DNA of 64,000 bases from Methanospirillum lacunae (GTDB taxonomy: Archaea > Halobacteriota > Methanomicrobia > Methanomicrobiales > Methanospirillaceae): NCBI RefSeq assembly GCF_046195335.1, contig NZ_CP176093.1; one strand, given 5' to 3'. Below, one piece after another: positions 17,672 through 25,763 of this stretch. Under the pieces are notes generated by a model that had not been told where the DNA came from, ran no database searches, and saw nothing but the letters and a program-made list of their open reading frames with translations. Both the position numbers and the translations under genes were made by a program. The first letter of the stretch is position 1. Every line of letters begins with the position of its first letter.

Positions 17672-18204
17672 CAGGTTTTACCTTCCTCTTGTATGAGAGC
17701 AACAGAGAGTGCTCTTTCCTCATCAGGAAGCAGGAATCTATCAGGATCTGTTATCAGGATCATACCATCCGGCGTCTTTACCACTCCCTGTATCCCGGTC
17801 ATTCCAGGTAAAACCGCGTCAGATTCAATGAGATCATCCTCTATCGTTTTAACTCCGACCACTTGTTCTGCGATCATGGCCGCCATCCTTCCCGCTCCTG
17901 AAGTTATTATTAAAAGATCGGCAGGATCAAGTGGTTTCTCTGGAAGTATGAATCGGGAACGGAGGGAAAAAACGGGAATAATTGACCCGTGATAATTAAT
18001 AATCCCTGCAACTGCCTGAGTATCGGATGAAATCCGGGTAATTTCAACCATCCTCACGACATGGGCAGCAACCGATACTGGAATGCCGAAAAATTTGCCG
18101 GCTACCATGAAGATGAGGAATTCTGCCATTTTTGTATTGGTGTTTATTCCTTCATATATAGAAATATGATACCGGTGAGATGAATCTTCAACTACCTTTT
18201 CCAC
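17671..18204 (-). CDS. cheW: CheW adaptor, first in operon (WspB-like position)
   Basis: A CheW-fold protein, 177 residues from the GTG at 18204 or 152 from the ATG at 18129. The fold starts with MAEFLIFMVAGKFFGIPVSV and continues with GIINYHGSIIPVFSLRSRF and a closing GMILITDPDRFLLPDE, so the shorter form is a complete CheW. No convincing ribosome site precedes either start: the GTG lies inside the end of rfcS, while a GAAGGA sits too far from the ATG. The stop overlaps the cheR start. It supplies the second adaptor of the array. Confidence 0.85.
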   Translation of the reverse strand: MEKVVEDSSHRYHISIYEGINTNTKMAEFLIFMVAGKFFGIPVSVAAHVVRMVEITRISSDTQAVAGIINYHGSIIPVFSLRSRFILPEKPLDPADLLIITSGAGRMAAMIAEQVVGVKTIEDDLIESDAVLPGMTGIQGVVKTPDGMILITDPDRFLLPDEERALSVALIQEEGKT

Positions 18205-19153
18205 ATATCACAAATTTTGCGATCAGAGATTGCATCTGGATATCACTTGATGCTCCTTCGGAAAGTCTGAAATCTGTCTCTCCAAGATGATCAATTAACC
18301 GTACTTTCAATCCTTCAGAAAGATCCCGCTTTATGATTGCCCGGTAGAGTTGCCCGATAAGTTCCTGTGGAGCGATTCCCCGGTCATGAAGCAACTGGTC
18401 CAGAACCCTTCCAGCTCCTTCGAAATTACCCGCAAGACAGAGAAGGATCAAATCTTCGATCTCATCAGGTCGTGCCGTTGCTGTTATTGCATAGATCATC
18501 GCGGGCTCGATCTCCCTGTCAAGGATTGCGGCACCTTGAAGTGCATTAATGGCTTTACGCATATCTCCCTGTGCAACATAGAAGATAGCATCTACCACTT
18601 CTGAACTGACTTGTAGGTTTTGATCTATTGAAATCCGTGAGACCATTTCTGTAATTGCTGCTTTAGAAAGTGGTCTGAATCGGTAGATTGCGCATCTGCT
18701 CTGGATTGGATCGATTATTTTAGAGGAATAGTTACAGGAGAGGATAAACCTGCACGTTTGTGCATATGTCTCCATGGTTCTGCGTAGTGCAGATTGTGCA
18801 TCATTTGTTAAGGCATCTGCTTCGTCGAGGAAGAGGATCTTAAATGATGAGTTACCAAAAGGGGAAGTCCTGGCAAACTGTTTGATTTGAGTCCGAACAA
18901 CATCGATACCACGTTCATCAGATGCATTCAGCTCCCTGAAATTCATCTGCCAGTCATCGCCAAAAAATTCCCTTGCCAGTGAGACTGCTGCAGTTGTTTT
19001 CCCAACCCCTGCACTACCTGTGAATAAGAGATGGGGCATCTCGCCTTTACTGACATAAGATCTCAACCTCTCTATGATTTCGGGCTGACCTACAATATCA
19101 GCCAGTTTTCGTGGCCGGTATTTTTCTATCCATATTGCATGAGTCTCATCCAT
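18188..19153 (-). CDS. rfcS: Replication factor C small subunit (clamp loader)
   Basis: A 321-residue AAA+ clamp-loader subunit that loads the PCNA ring on primed DNA. Features are the N-terminal IEKYRPRKLADIVGQ, Walker A TGSAGVGKTT near 46-55, Walker B LFLDEADALT near 109, the SRC arginine-finger motif PIQSRCAIYRF near 150, sensor-2 GDMRKAINALQ near 203 and a C-terminal collar domain. Length is normal for RfcS. It sits between a TPR gene (21 bases upstream) and cheW (overlapping), an odd neighbourhood for a replication gene. Confidence 0.97.
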   Translation of the reverse strand: MDETHAIWIEKYRPRKLADIVGQPEIIERLRSYVSKGEMPHLLFTGSAGVGKTTAAVSLAREFFGDDWQMNFRELNASDERGIDVVRTQIKQFARTSPFGNSSFKILFLDEADALTNDAQSALRRTMETYAQTCRFILSCNYSSKIIDPIQSRCAIYRFRPLSKAAITEMVSRISIDQNLQVSSEVVDAIFYVAQGDMRKAINALQGAAILDREIEPAMIYAITATARPDEIEDLILLCLAGNFEGAGRVLDQLLHDRGIAPQELIGQLYRAIIKRDLSEGLKVRLIDHLGETDFRLSEGASSDIQMQSLIAKFVICGKGS

Positions 19154-19174
19154 ATCTGGGATCCTTTGGGTATA

Positions 19175-21445
19175 CTATTCTACGTTCTTCATAATAGAAT
19201 CATGATTTTTCATGATGATCTGTGGTGCAGTCTCCTCCCCTTTCAGGATTCTCATGCAAGACTCTTTGCTTAAATATGAATCTCCATCTTCAGGATCTAG
19301 GTCCATCGCTTTTTCAAAACAACGGATTGCTTCTTCATGATCTCCGGCATCGCGGAGTGTATGACCCCGCATATTCCAGACTTCGGGATTTTCTGGATCT
19401 GAATCAAGTGAAAGGGCATAAAATTTATCTGCACGGGAAAAGTCAGTAAGATCTGCCCATGCATTTCCAAGTGCAAAGAGTGCTTTTGGATCGTTTAAAC
19501 AGAATCTTTCTGATCGCTCAAGACAGGCTTGTGCCTCTTCTTCTCTCTCAATATCCATTAAGACCATCCCTTTGCCATAGAGATCCCAAAAGTTATCACC
19601 TTTCAAAGACAGCGCAGCATTATATTCATTGATTGCTGCCTCCCATTCCCCAAGAAAGAGAAGTGCATGGATCTTTCCTTCCCTGGAAGAGTGATCGGAA
19701 AAATCCAGTGCTAGTGCTTTATCGTATGCAATACAGGCAGCCTGTCCCTCCCGATCCGAAATAAGGGCATCACCAAGAAGTCTCCAACTTTCGGTATTTT
19801 CAGGTTCAATTCCAGATGCACGAGTGAGACTCTTGCATGCATCACGGAATTTGCCACATTCGATCTCAGATCGTCCCCTGATTACCCATGCATCGTAACA
19901 GTCTTCTAATAAATCTGTTGCCTGATGAGAGGAAATGAGTGCATCATTCATCTCACCGATTTCAAGTAATATTCTGGCATGTGAAAGCCAAAGTTCAGGT
20001 TCATCAGGATTTATTACAAGAGCTGAAGTAACCCGCTCAAGTGCGGTATCCAGTTGGCCTAGTTTTTCGTAGGTCTGCCCTGAAAGATGAAGTATATGTG
20101 GATCATCAGGCCGTATCCTGTGAAGGTCTTCAAGGACTTTAACTGCTTCCTGATGTTCCCCCTGATCAATAGAAAGCTTTGCAAGACGGTAAAGACATGA
20201 CACCCTCTCTTGATTATGAGACAATGCATCTTTTAGAATTGCAATTGACATCTCGATTCTGCCCGTATCAGCAGCTAAATCTGCTATGGCGAGATCAAGA
20301 TGTTCGTCATCAGGAATCATAGATCTACCTTCTTCAAGCAGATTCATTGCTTCATCTTGTTTTCCTGTATGCCAACCTTTTACTTTAGCTTCAAATTGAT
20401 ACCAAACATAATTTTTAGGGTCCCTAATACGGTACTCTTCGCATATACGACAGAGTTCTTCCCATTCTTCAAGCTGGAAAAGTGCCCTAACCTTTCCCTC
20501 AAGTGCATCCAACGAATCAGGTCTTATCTCTAATACCTGGTTAAATGCAGCCAATGCTTCCTGTGGCCGTTCAGCAGATCCAAGTGCCCTTCCTAATTGA
20601 AGTATTATGTCTGGTTCTGTTGGTGATATGGTGTGTGCCTTTTCAAGGCAAGGAATTGCTTCTTCATATCTTCCCTGTATTGCCAGAACTAATCCTTTGA
20701 GAAGATAGGGCATATGACCTGGGTTATCAAGCCTTGCAGCGATTGAAAAACAGTTAAGTGATTGTCCATAATCTTCATTCAGCATTAGGGCAAGCCCTTT
20801 TTTAAGCCATGGGTAAATACTCTCTGGATTGTTTTTGATGAGTTCATCATAACAATTAATTTCAGATGCTCTTTCTCCCATCTGTTCGAGAAGTCGTGCT
20901 TTGTGATAAAGTGTTAGTTCTTCTCCCGGAGATATTTCAAGCGCACGATCAAAAGACCTGATAGCTTCTTTTAGATCTCCTTCTCTCTGGGAACACAGAC
21001 CCAGTTGATCCCATATTTGAGAATTTTCCGGATCAAAAACCGAACCTTGCTGAAGTGCTACCTTTGCTTCTCTGAATCGACCGAGCTTAAACATCGTCGT
21101 GCCAAGCTCTAGCCAGGCATCAGAAGAGAACGGATGAATTTTTGTTTCCTGAGAAAAGTAAGAGAGAGCACGGGTGAGTTCATTATTTTCTAATGCTATT
21201 AAACCGAGTTGATGATGAGCGCCCGGGGTATGCGGTGATATCTGAATGAGTTTATTAAAAATTACCTGTGCTTTCTCTAAATGCCCTGCCATGCGCAGAG
21301 TAAACCCTTTGTTGAATAGAGCTAGTGAATCATCTGGAACCTCTGTTAATATCTGGTCTATACATGCAATCGACTTTTCATATTCTAATTTTTTGGCATG
21401 CTCGACAGCCCTTAACATTATCAGGTCTTTTTCATGATCATTCAT
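19175..21445 (-). CDS. Large soluble TPR-repeat protein
   Basis: About 756 residues made almost entirely of 34-residue TPR units, visible as periodic W-x-LG/A-x3-Y-x6-A and DP/NP turns (for example AWLELGTTMFKLGRFREA, ESWRLLGDALISDREGQAA, EVWNMRGHTLRDAGDHEEAI). I estimate about 20 units. There is no signal peptide or membrane helix, so it should be a cytoplasmic scaffold. The ATG at 21445 (MNDHEKDL) is preferred to a TTG at 21460. It heads the run that continues through rfcS into the chemosensory genes and could scaffold that system or be unrelated to it; the partner cannot be read from sequence. Confidence 0.88.
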   Translation of the reverse strand: MNDHEKDLIMLRAVEHAKKLEYEKSIACIDQILTEVPDDSLALFNKGFTLRMAGHLEKAQVIFNKLIQISPHTPGAHHQLGLIALENNELTRALSYFSQETKIHPFSSDAWLELGTTMFKLGRFREAKVALQQGSVFDPENSQIWDQLGLCSQREGDLKEAIRSFDRALEISPGEELTLYHKARLLEQMGERASEINCYDELIKNNPESIYPWLKKGLALMLNEDYGQSLNCFSIAARLDNPGHMPYLLKGLVLAIQGRYEEAIPCLEKAHTISPTEPDIILQLGRALGSAERPQEALAAFNQVLEIRPDSLDALEGKVRALFQLEEWEELCRICEEYRIRDPKNYVWYQFEAKVKGWHTGKQDEAMNLLEEGRSMIPDDEHLDLAIADLAADTGRIEMSIAILKDALSHNQERVSCLYRLAKLSIDQGEHQEAVKVLEDLHRIRPDDPHILHLSGQTYEKLGQLDTALERVTSALVINPDEPELWLSHARILLEIGEMNDALISSHQATDLLEDCYDAWVIRGRSEIECGKFRDACKSLTRASGIEPENTESWRLLGDALISDREGQAACIAYDKALALDFSDHSSREGKIHALLFLGEWEAAINEYNAALSLKGDNFWDLYGKGMVLMDIEREEEAQACLERSERFCLNDPKALFALGNAWADLTDFSRADKFYALSLDSDPENPEVWNMRGHTLRDAGDHEEAIRCFEKAMDLDPEDGDSYLSKESCMRILKGEETAPQIIMKNHDSIMKNVE

Positions 21446-21550
21446 ATATAAACTCGGCAATTTAACCGGTGATTTGCTTTTTTCGGTCTAGACAAAACTC
21501 AGATCCCTCATCTATGATCTGATAAAATCCGGTAGATTTAGGTTGGATAC

Positions 21551-21564
21551 AAAAAGAGAAAAAA
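21551..21564 (-). terminator. T-rich terminator after the secreted TPR gene
   Basis: On the minus strand CCTTTTTTCTCTTTTTG follows the stop of the 21582-23534 gene by about 18 bases. Oligo-T runs without a strong hairpin are the usual archaeal termination signal. Confidence 0.45.
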
Positions 21565-21581
21565 GGTTAGTTCAAAGAACT

Positions 21582-23534
21582 TTATGTGCTCTTCTTTGAA
21601 GAGCTAGTAAAGTCAGATGTAGCGCGGGTCGGTGTCGCCCCTACACTCTGTGTTATATTCAGTTTTTCGTCTGATGCTGAGTTAAATCTCTCTGAAGGTG
21701 TGGTGTTATCTGAACCACCCGTCTTTGTTAAGAGTTGCTCTTTGAGTTTTTGTGCTACTTCGTAGGATGAATCAAGTTCGAGAGCTTTATCAACTGCTGT
21801 TATTGCTTCATCATATTTTCCGAGGTTATATAATGCTCCAGCCTTGTTGTACCAGAGGACAGCTAGTGTTTCATCAAGTTTCAGTCCTGCATCGAATGAT
21901 TCTACTGCTTTATCATCCTGTCCGAGTTTCATCTGGGCCATACCTTTGGACATATAGACACGTGGTTGTGGATCGAGTGCGATTGCCTCATCATATGCCT
22001 TAATTGCCTCTTCGGTCTGGTTCATGTTTCTGAGAATAGCTCCTTTGTTGTAGTAGTATTCAGGAACTTTATCTATGGAAATTGCCTGTTCTACTGCGTT
22101 GAGTGCTTCATCATACTTTTTAAGGTCATTCAGTGAGATTGCATAAGCATTCCAACCTGGACTGTTGGTTGAATTAAGTGCAACAGTCTGGTTGAAAGAT
22201 GATGCTGCAGCTTCTGAGTCACCATTCTCGGTGTTAATCATACCAAGAATCCACCATGCATTTGCCTGCATATCTGGAGTGAAAGTTGTAGACGTTAGAT
22301 TCAGGGCATGCTCAAGTGAGTCCTTAGTTTCATCAAGTTTAAGCAATTGGTATTCGTCAATTCCTTTGAAGTACCAGGCATCGGCGAACTGTGGGCTTAT
22401 TTCTGTGAGCTTTGTGAATGATGCAACTGCATCCTCAAATGCGCCTGTATCTCCCTGAACTCCTCCAAGGAAATACCATGCATCAGTGAGGTTGCTATCG
22501 GTAGAAGTTGCGTTCTTGAGCCCTTCAATTCCAGCCTCATACTGTTTTTCTTTTAGATCCACACGTGCAAGCCAATACTGCGCATTGGCGAAATCACTCT
22601 TGAGGGCAAGGGCCTTGTTAAATGAAGTTCTTGCACCTGTGAAATCGTTCTGATCAAACTGAATACGCCCCTTGTAATACAAAGCGTTATGATTGGTTGG
22701 ATCTAGTTCAATGGCCTTGTCAAAGTCTTTAGATGCCTCTTCGAGGTTGTTGTTATTATATTGAATAACTCCAAGCCGGTAGTAGACTTCTGCATCATTT
22801 GCTTCAGCAGATTTGAATGGCTCTGCGTAGTCACCTTTAATGTCTAACAGTTTATTGAATGAGGTTTCTGACTCATTGGATTTTCCCAGGTATCCTTCAA
22901 CATCACCTTTTGCAAACCATGCATCTTTGTAGTCCGGTTTGATCTCAACAGCCTTGGTATATGCTTCAAGACCCTCTTCTAATTTACCGCTGTCAGACCT
23001 GGTAATACCGAGCCAGTACCAGGCACGTTCATTCTTTGGATCAGCCTGGGTAATTTCTTCAAAAATCTTTGTTGCTTCATCAGTGTTGCCTGAAAGCAGA
23101 TTTGCGATTCCCAAGTTGATCTTGACTCCAACATCATCTTTCAGGGTTGATTGTGCCTTTTCAAGTGCACTAAGAGCGCCTTTTGCATCAGGTGGAATCA
23201 TTGCATACAGAAGTGTATATCCAACCATTGCCCATGCATCGCCATAGTCTGGATTGATTGTGGTAGCATTCTGATATGAATAATAGGCATCTGAAAAGTT
23301 ACCGTTTTGAAGGTAAGAGCCTCCCAGTTTAAACCAGGCAGTGGCATCTTTTGGATCAAGTTCTACAACCTGTTTAAATGCAGAGATTGCATCTCCGTAT
23401 TTCTCCTGTTGCAGAGACAGGTTACCTTTCTCAAACAACTCTGTTGTTGAGGTATTTTCGGCAGCGGAAACTCCTGCAGTGAAACAGAGCAGGAGTGTCA
23501 GTGCCATGATCAACGCTATTCCGCGGATCTTCAT
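21582..23534 (-). CDS. Secreted TPR-repeat protein
   Basis: 650 residues. A cleavable signal peptide is visible (MKIRGIALIMALTLLLCFTAGVSA, cleavage near residue 25). The body, about 28-600, is about 16 TPR units with the DP(K)-A-W-F/Y-LG signature repeated at 34-residue spacing (PKDATAWFKLGGSYLQNGNF, PKNERAWYWLGITRSDSGKL). The last about 50 residues are Ser/Thr-rich and polar (TGGSDNTTPSERF, FTSSSKKST), with no C-terminal membrane anchor. It probably works outside the membrane as a protein-interaction scaffold. It is divergent in codon context from nothing nearby and transcribed on its own. Confidence 0.88.
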   Translation of the reverse strand: MKIRGIALIMALTLLLCFTAGVSAAENTSTTELFEKGNLSLQQEKYGDAISAFKQVVELDPKDATAWFKLGGSYLQNGNFSDAYYSYQNATTINPDYGDAWAMVGYTLLYAMIPPDAKGALSALEKAQSTLKDDVGVKINLGIANLLSGNTDEATKIFEEITQADPKNERAWYWLGITRSDSGKLEEGLEAYTKAVEIKPDYKDAWFAKGDVEGYLGKSNESETSFNKLLDIKGDYAEPFKSAEANDAEVYYRLGVIQYNNNNLEEASKDFDKAIELDPTNHNALYYKGRIQFDQNDFTGARTSFNKALALKSDFANAQYWLARVDLKEKQYEAGIEGLKNATSTDSNLTDAWYFLGGVQGDTGAFEDAVASFTKLTEISPQFADAWYFKGIDEYQLLKLDETKDSLEHALNLTSTTFTPDMQANAWWILGMINTENGDSEAAASSFNQTVALNSTNSPGWNAYAISLNDLKKYDEALNAVEQAISIDKVPEYYYNKGAILRNMNQTEEAIKAYDEAIALDPQPRVYMSKGMAQMKLGQDDKAVESFDAGLKLDETLAVLWYNKAGALYNLGKYDEAITAVDKALELDSSYEVAQKLKEQLLTKTGGSDNTTPSERFNSASDEKLNITQSVGATPTRATSDFTSSSKKST

Positions 23535-23612
23535 GCCTTATATTTCACCTGTCCGGTGCAGATATACTTTCTTATTAAAGAGAAAAATGCGGGAAGAAGA
23601 TGGAATCAGGAG

Positions 23613-24107
23613 TTATTCAAGGTCCAGATTCCATACAGGAAGGAGGGTTGTAATGATATGATCGCATAGGTCCGGTTCACCATCCTGGATCAGGTAAATC
23701 ATAACCTTCTGTTTCTTTTTTGATACCTCAAGAATGCGATGATTCACAAGACAATTCTCAGGTTCTGAACCTTCATAACATTTTCTTGGAGAGATAGTTC
23801 CATAATGCTGATTCATGCGCTGAACAAGGTTCTGGCACCAACCCACGAAGGTGATTTTTCCGCCTGCCACCAGAATATAAATCCCTGATCGATCTCTAAA
23901 CCGCCCCGGTATCCTGAACCGACAGAATGGTCCTTCACCCCACTCATGAAGCATTAAACCGTTTTTATTAGGGAATCTCTCCCATGGATTATATTCTGTT
24001 ATTCCTCCGCGGGAATTCCGGTCAGGATCAATGGTCCAGACGAGTTCCGGATTCTGATGAATTTCACGTGATAGATCCTGAAGCGTTGGTTCCTGTCCTG
24101 CCACCAT
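23613..24107 (-). CDS. GIY-YIG-like domain protein
   Basis: 164 residues, soluble. The second half holds SGIYILVAGGKITFVGWCQNL (about 90-110), then QRMNQHYGTISPRKCYEG and CLVNHRILE, ending PVWNLDLE. The GIY, the later F-V-G in place of YIG, an R after it, a histidine/tyrosine-bearing ISPRKC block and a terminal PxWN resemble stand-alone GIY-YIG nucleases related to restriction endonucleases. The catalytic Glu that would coordinate metal is not unambiguous; E133 in RILE is a candidate. The N-terminal half has no match I recognise. No methyltransferase is adjacent, so a restriction role is not supported by context. Confidence 0.6.
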   Translation of the reverse strand: MVAGQEPTLQDLSREIHQNPELVWTIDPDRNSRGGITEYNPWERFPNKNGLMLHEWGEGPFCRFRIPGRFRDRSGIYILVAGGKITFVGWCQNLVQRMNQHYGTISPRKCYEGSEPENCLVNHRILEVSKKKQKVMIYLIQDGEPDLCDHIITTLLPVWNLDLE

Positions 24108-24241
24108 TACATATCCATGGAAGGGGGGTGCTATAGTTGTTTTCCTGAAACCATGGAAATCATGTTATTTTATTCTCCTGACTTTCAGTGCTGACAGGGT
24201 TTATCTGGGAACACGGAGAATATTGTGCAAGGAGCGAGATC

Positions 24242-24397
24242 ATGTGTTCTGTCGGCGGCCCAATGGATATAGAGATTGAGGAAAGACTCAATGCTAAAAC
24301 TTACAAGTGTAAGGATTGTCAGGGAACTTTTAAGGGAATAGGTAAGAATATCATCTGCCCTTCCTGTGGATCTGACAACGTTTCTGAATCTGTATGA
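24242..24397 (+). CDS. Small zinc-ribbon protein
   Basis: 51 residues starting MCSVGGPMDIEIEE. Two Cys pairs, CKDC (about residue 22) and CPSC (about 38), 13 residues apart, form a rubredoxin/zinc-ribbon-like site. The ATG at 24242 has an AAGGAG seven bases before it, an excellent ribosome site, and is preferred over upstream start codons. The stop overlaps the start of the next gene (ATGA). Function is unknown; such proteins often act as small metal-binding adaptors or RNA polymerase/ribosome-associated factors. Confidence 0.7.
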   Translation: MCSVGGPMDIEIEERLNAKTYKCKDCQGTFKGIGKNIICPSCGSDNVSESV

Positions 24398-24879
24398 TTG
24401 TTCCTGTTTCAGGCACCAACTATTTGATACAGGCTACAACATCCTTTATTCTCGTTGGCATTGTCAAGGATCCGTTTACACTTTTTATTGAGACCCCAAT
24501 TGATGAGTACTGCCAGTATCTGAAGGCTGGTGACCTTGTTGTTATTTCTGCTCCTGAAGGAGGAGAAGTAAGGCAGGCATTGATTTTGCTTGAATTAGTC
24601 TTGACCTGGCATGTCCCACTACTGGTTCTTCCTTCAGGTCATCCCGGATCATGTAGGCTTAAAATGGTTGTCTCAGCCGGAGACCAGATCGTAATGAATT
24701 GTTTGATTCAGCGTGGAACCCATCCTGAACAGACTGTCATCTGTTCTTCAGAGGAACTTGCCGGAATGGAGATTAGATCCCATACAGATGGTATTGAAAT
24801 ATCAAGATTACCTGGGGGGGTAAATCTCTATAAAATAACAAACGATGGTCGTTCTGAATTGATTGAGACAGAAATATAA
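24394..24879 (+). CDS. Conserved-looking protein of unknown function, coupled to the zinc ribbon
   Basis: 161 residues, cytosolic. It is rich in beta-type segments (NYLIQATTSFILVGIV, GDLVVISAPEGGEV, WHVPLLVLPSGHPGSCRLKMVVSAGD) with a possible Ser/His-containing loop LPSGHPGSCR near residue 80. I do not recognise the family. The start overlaps the preceding zinc-ribbon stop, so the two are probably made together. Its codon usage is like the neighbours. Confidence 0.65.
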   Translation: MIVPVSGTNYLIQATTSFILVGIVKDPFTLFIETPIDEYCQYLKAGDLVVISAPEGGEVRQALILLELVLTWHVPLLVLPSGHPGSCRLKMVVSAGDQIVMNCLIQRGTHPEQTVICSSEELAGMEIRSHTDGIEISRLPGGVNLYKITNDGRSELIETEI

Positions 24880-24929
24880 GATGTGTGTTATGTACAAAAT
24901 TTACTATCATTTAATTATTGGAGTCTGAA

Positions 24930-25463
24930 ATGGATTGTGAAGTCTATATCCCTATCACCATTATTCTCATTATTTTTACTGGTGCCTTTGTCTCTGCTGA
25001 CTCTTCCATGAACAATACCATAACGCATATAAACTCATCCCTGTATGTTTCATCTGATTCTTCTTACATTGATAATATTAGTCAGGCAGATGACCTGGTC
25101 TCAAATGAGACCACAGTCATTGGAATGAAGACTCCTAAATCGAACCTGATCTTTATGTCCGGGTTAAATTCAACTTTAAATATCACTGATAACTTTACTT
25201 CTCCGGATATGGTTTCGAATGAATCAGTTAATCAGAGTTCAGATCTATCTGTAAATACTTCTCCGTCAAAATATGATTCATTGGGAGATATAATCAAAGC
25301 AAAAGACTGGAAAGCACTCGGTGAGTATCAGTGCAGAATTAAAACTGATAATAAAGCCCTATTAGATGACTCTAATCTCAACACTGGAGATCAGGAAGCA
25401 AAATGGAATGGGTATTTTAATTACCGGGAGCCTGTTGTAATTTCGTATCCCTGTTGCGGGTGA
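24930..25463 (+). CDS. Short secreted protein, Asn/Ser/Thr-rich
   Basis: 177 residues from the ATG at 24930, which has TTGGAG seven bases before it; a TTG at 24918 is the alternative. A signal peptide MDCEVYIPITIILIIFTGAFVSA is followed by an NxS/T-dense stretch (NNTITHINSS, NETT, NSTLNITDNFT, NESVNQSS), suggesting N-glycosylation. The tail ends in a short motif FNYREPVVISYPCCG. I recognise no domain. It probably sits on the cell surface. Confidence 0.6.
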   Translation: MDCEVYIPITIILIIFTGAFVSADSSMNNTITHINSSLYVSSDSSYIDNISQADDLVSNETTVIGMKTPKSNLIFMSGLNSTLNITDNFTSPDMVSNESVNQSSDLSVNTSPSKYDSLGDIIKAKDWKALGEYQCRIKTDNKALLDDSNLNTGDQEAKWNGYFNYREPVVISYPCCG

Positions 25464-25480
25464 TCTCTTTTATAAAAACC

Positions 25481-25488
25481 TTTTTTTT
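25481..25488 (+). terminator. T8 terminator after the secreted protein
   Basis: Eight consecutive T about 20 bases past the stop of the 24930-25463 gene, preceded by TATAAAAACC. Assigned by T-run alone. Confidence 0.45.
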
Positions 25489-25717
25489 GTGTTGCCTCAC
25501 ATTTTTATTGGATCTGGCTCATCTAATTGATTGATTCCATAACCCCTGTTTGAACAGGTCTTATTATTACCATAAAGAACTTGTAAGATCAAAATTCTCT
25601 GTTACTTGCATAGTTTTCGGTCATAGGTATCAGGTGATATCAAAATTTCATTTCTTTCTACTGTCTTCCTTTTCGAATAAAGTCAGAATATTTACATAAC
25701 TACGTAACAAGAAACAG

Positions 25718-25730
25718 ATAGTATAAATTG
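25718..25730 (+). promoter_or_regulatory. TATA box of the REC-PAS gene, short leader
   Basis: AGTATAAAT centred about 25724. With archaeal spacing the start would be near 25748, only some 15 bases before the ATG at 25764, and there is no ribosome site in front of that ATG. A very short leader or a leaderless message is likely. Confidence 0.4.
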
Positions 25731-25763
25731 ATCATCTTCTGTCGTAATGGTATCTAATAAAAA

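Larger units (their letters stand above)
25464..25763. other. Intergenic stretch with terminator and promoter signals
   Basis: AT-rich 300 bases. It begins with TTTTATAAAAACC followed by eight T, reading as the end of the upstream gene, and ends with a TATA-like AGTATAAAT at 25720. No reading frame longer than a few codons and no RNA gene is visible between them. Confidence 0.5.
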
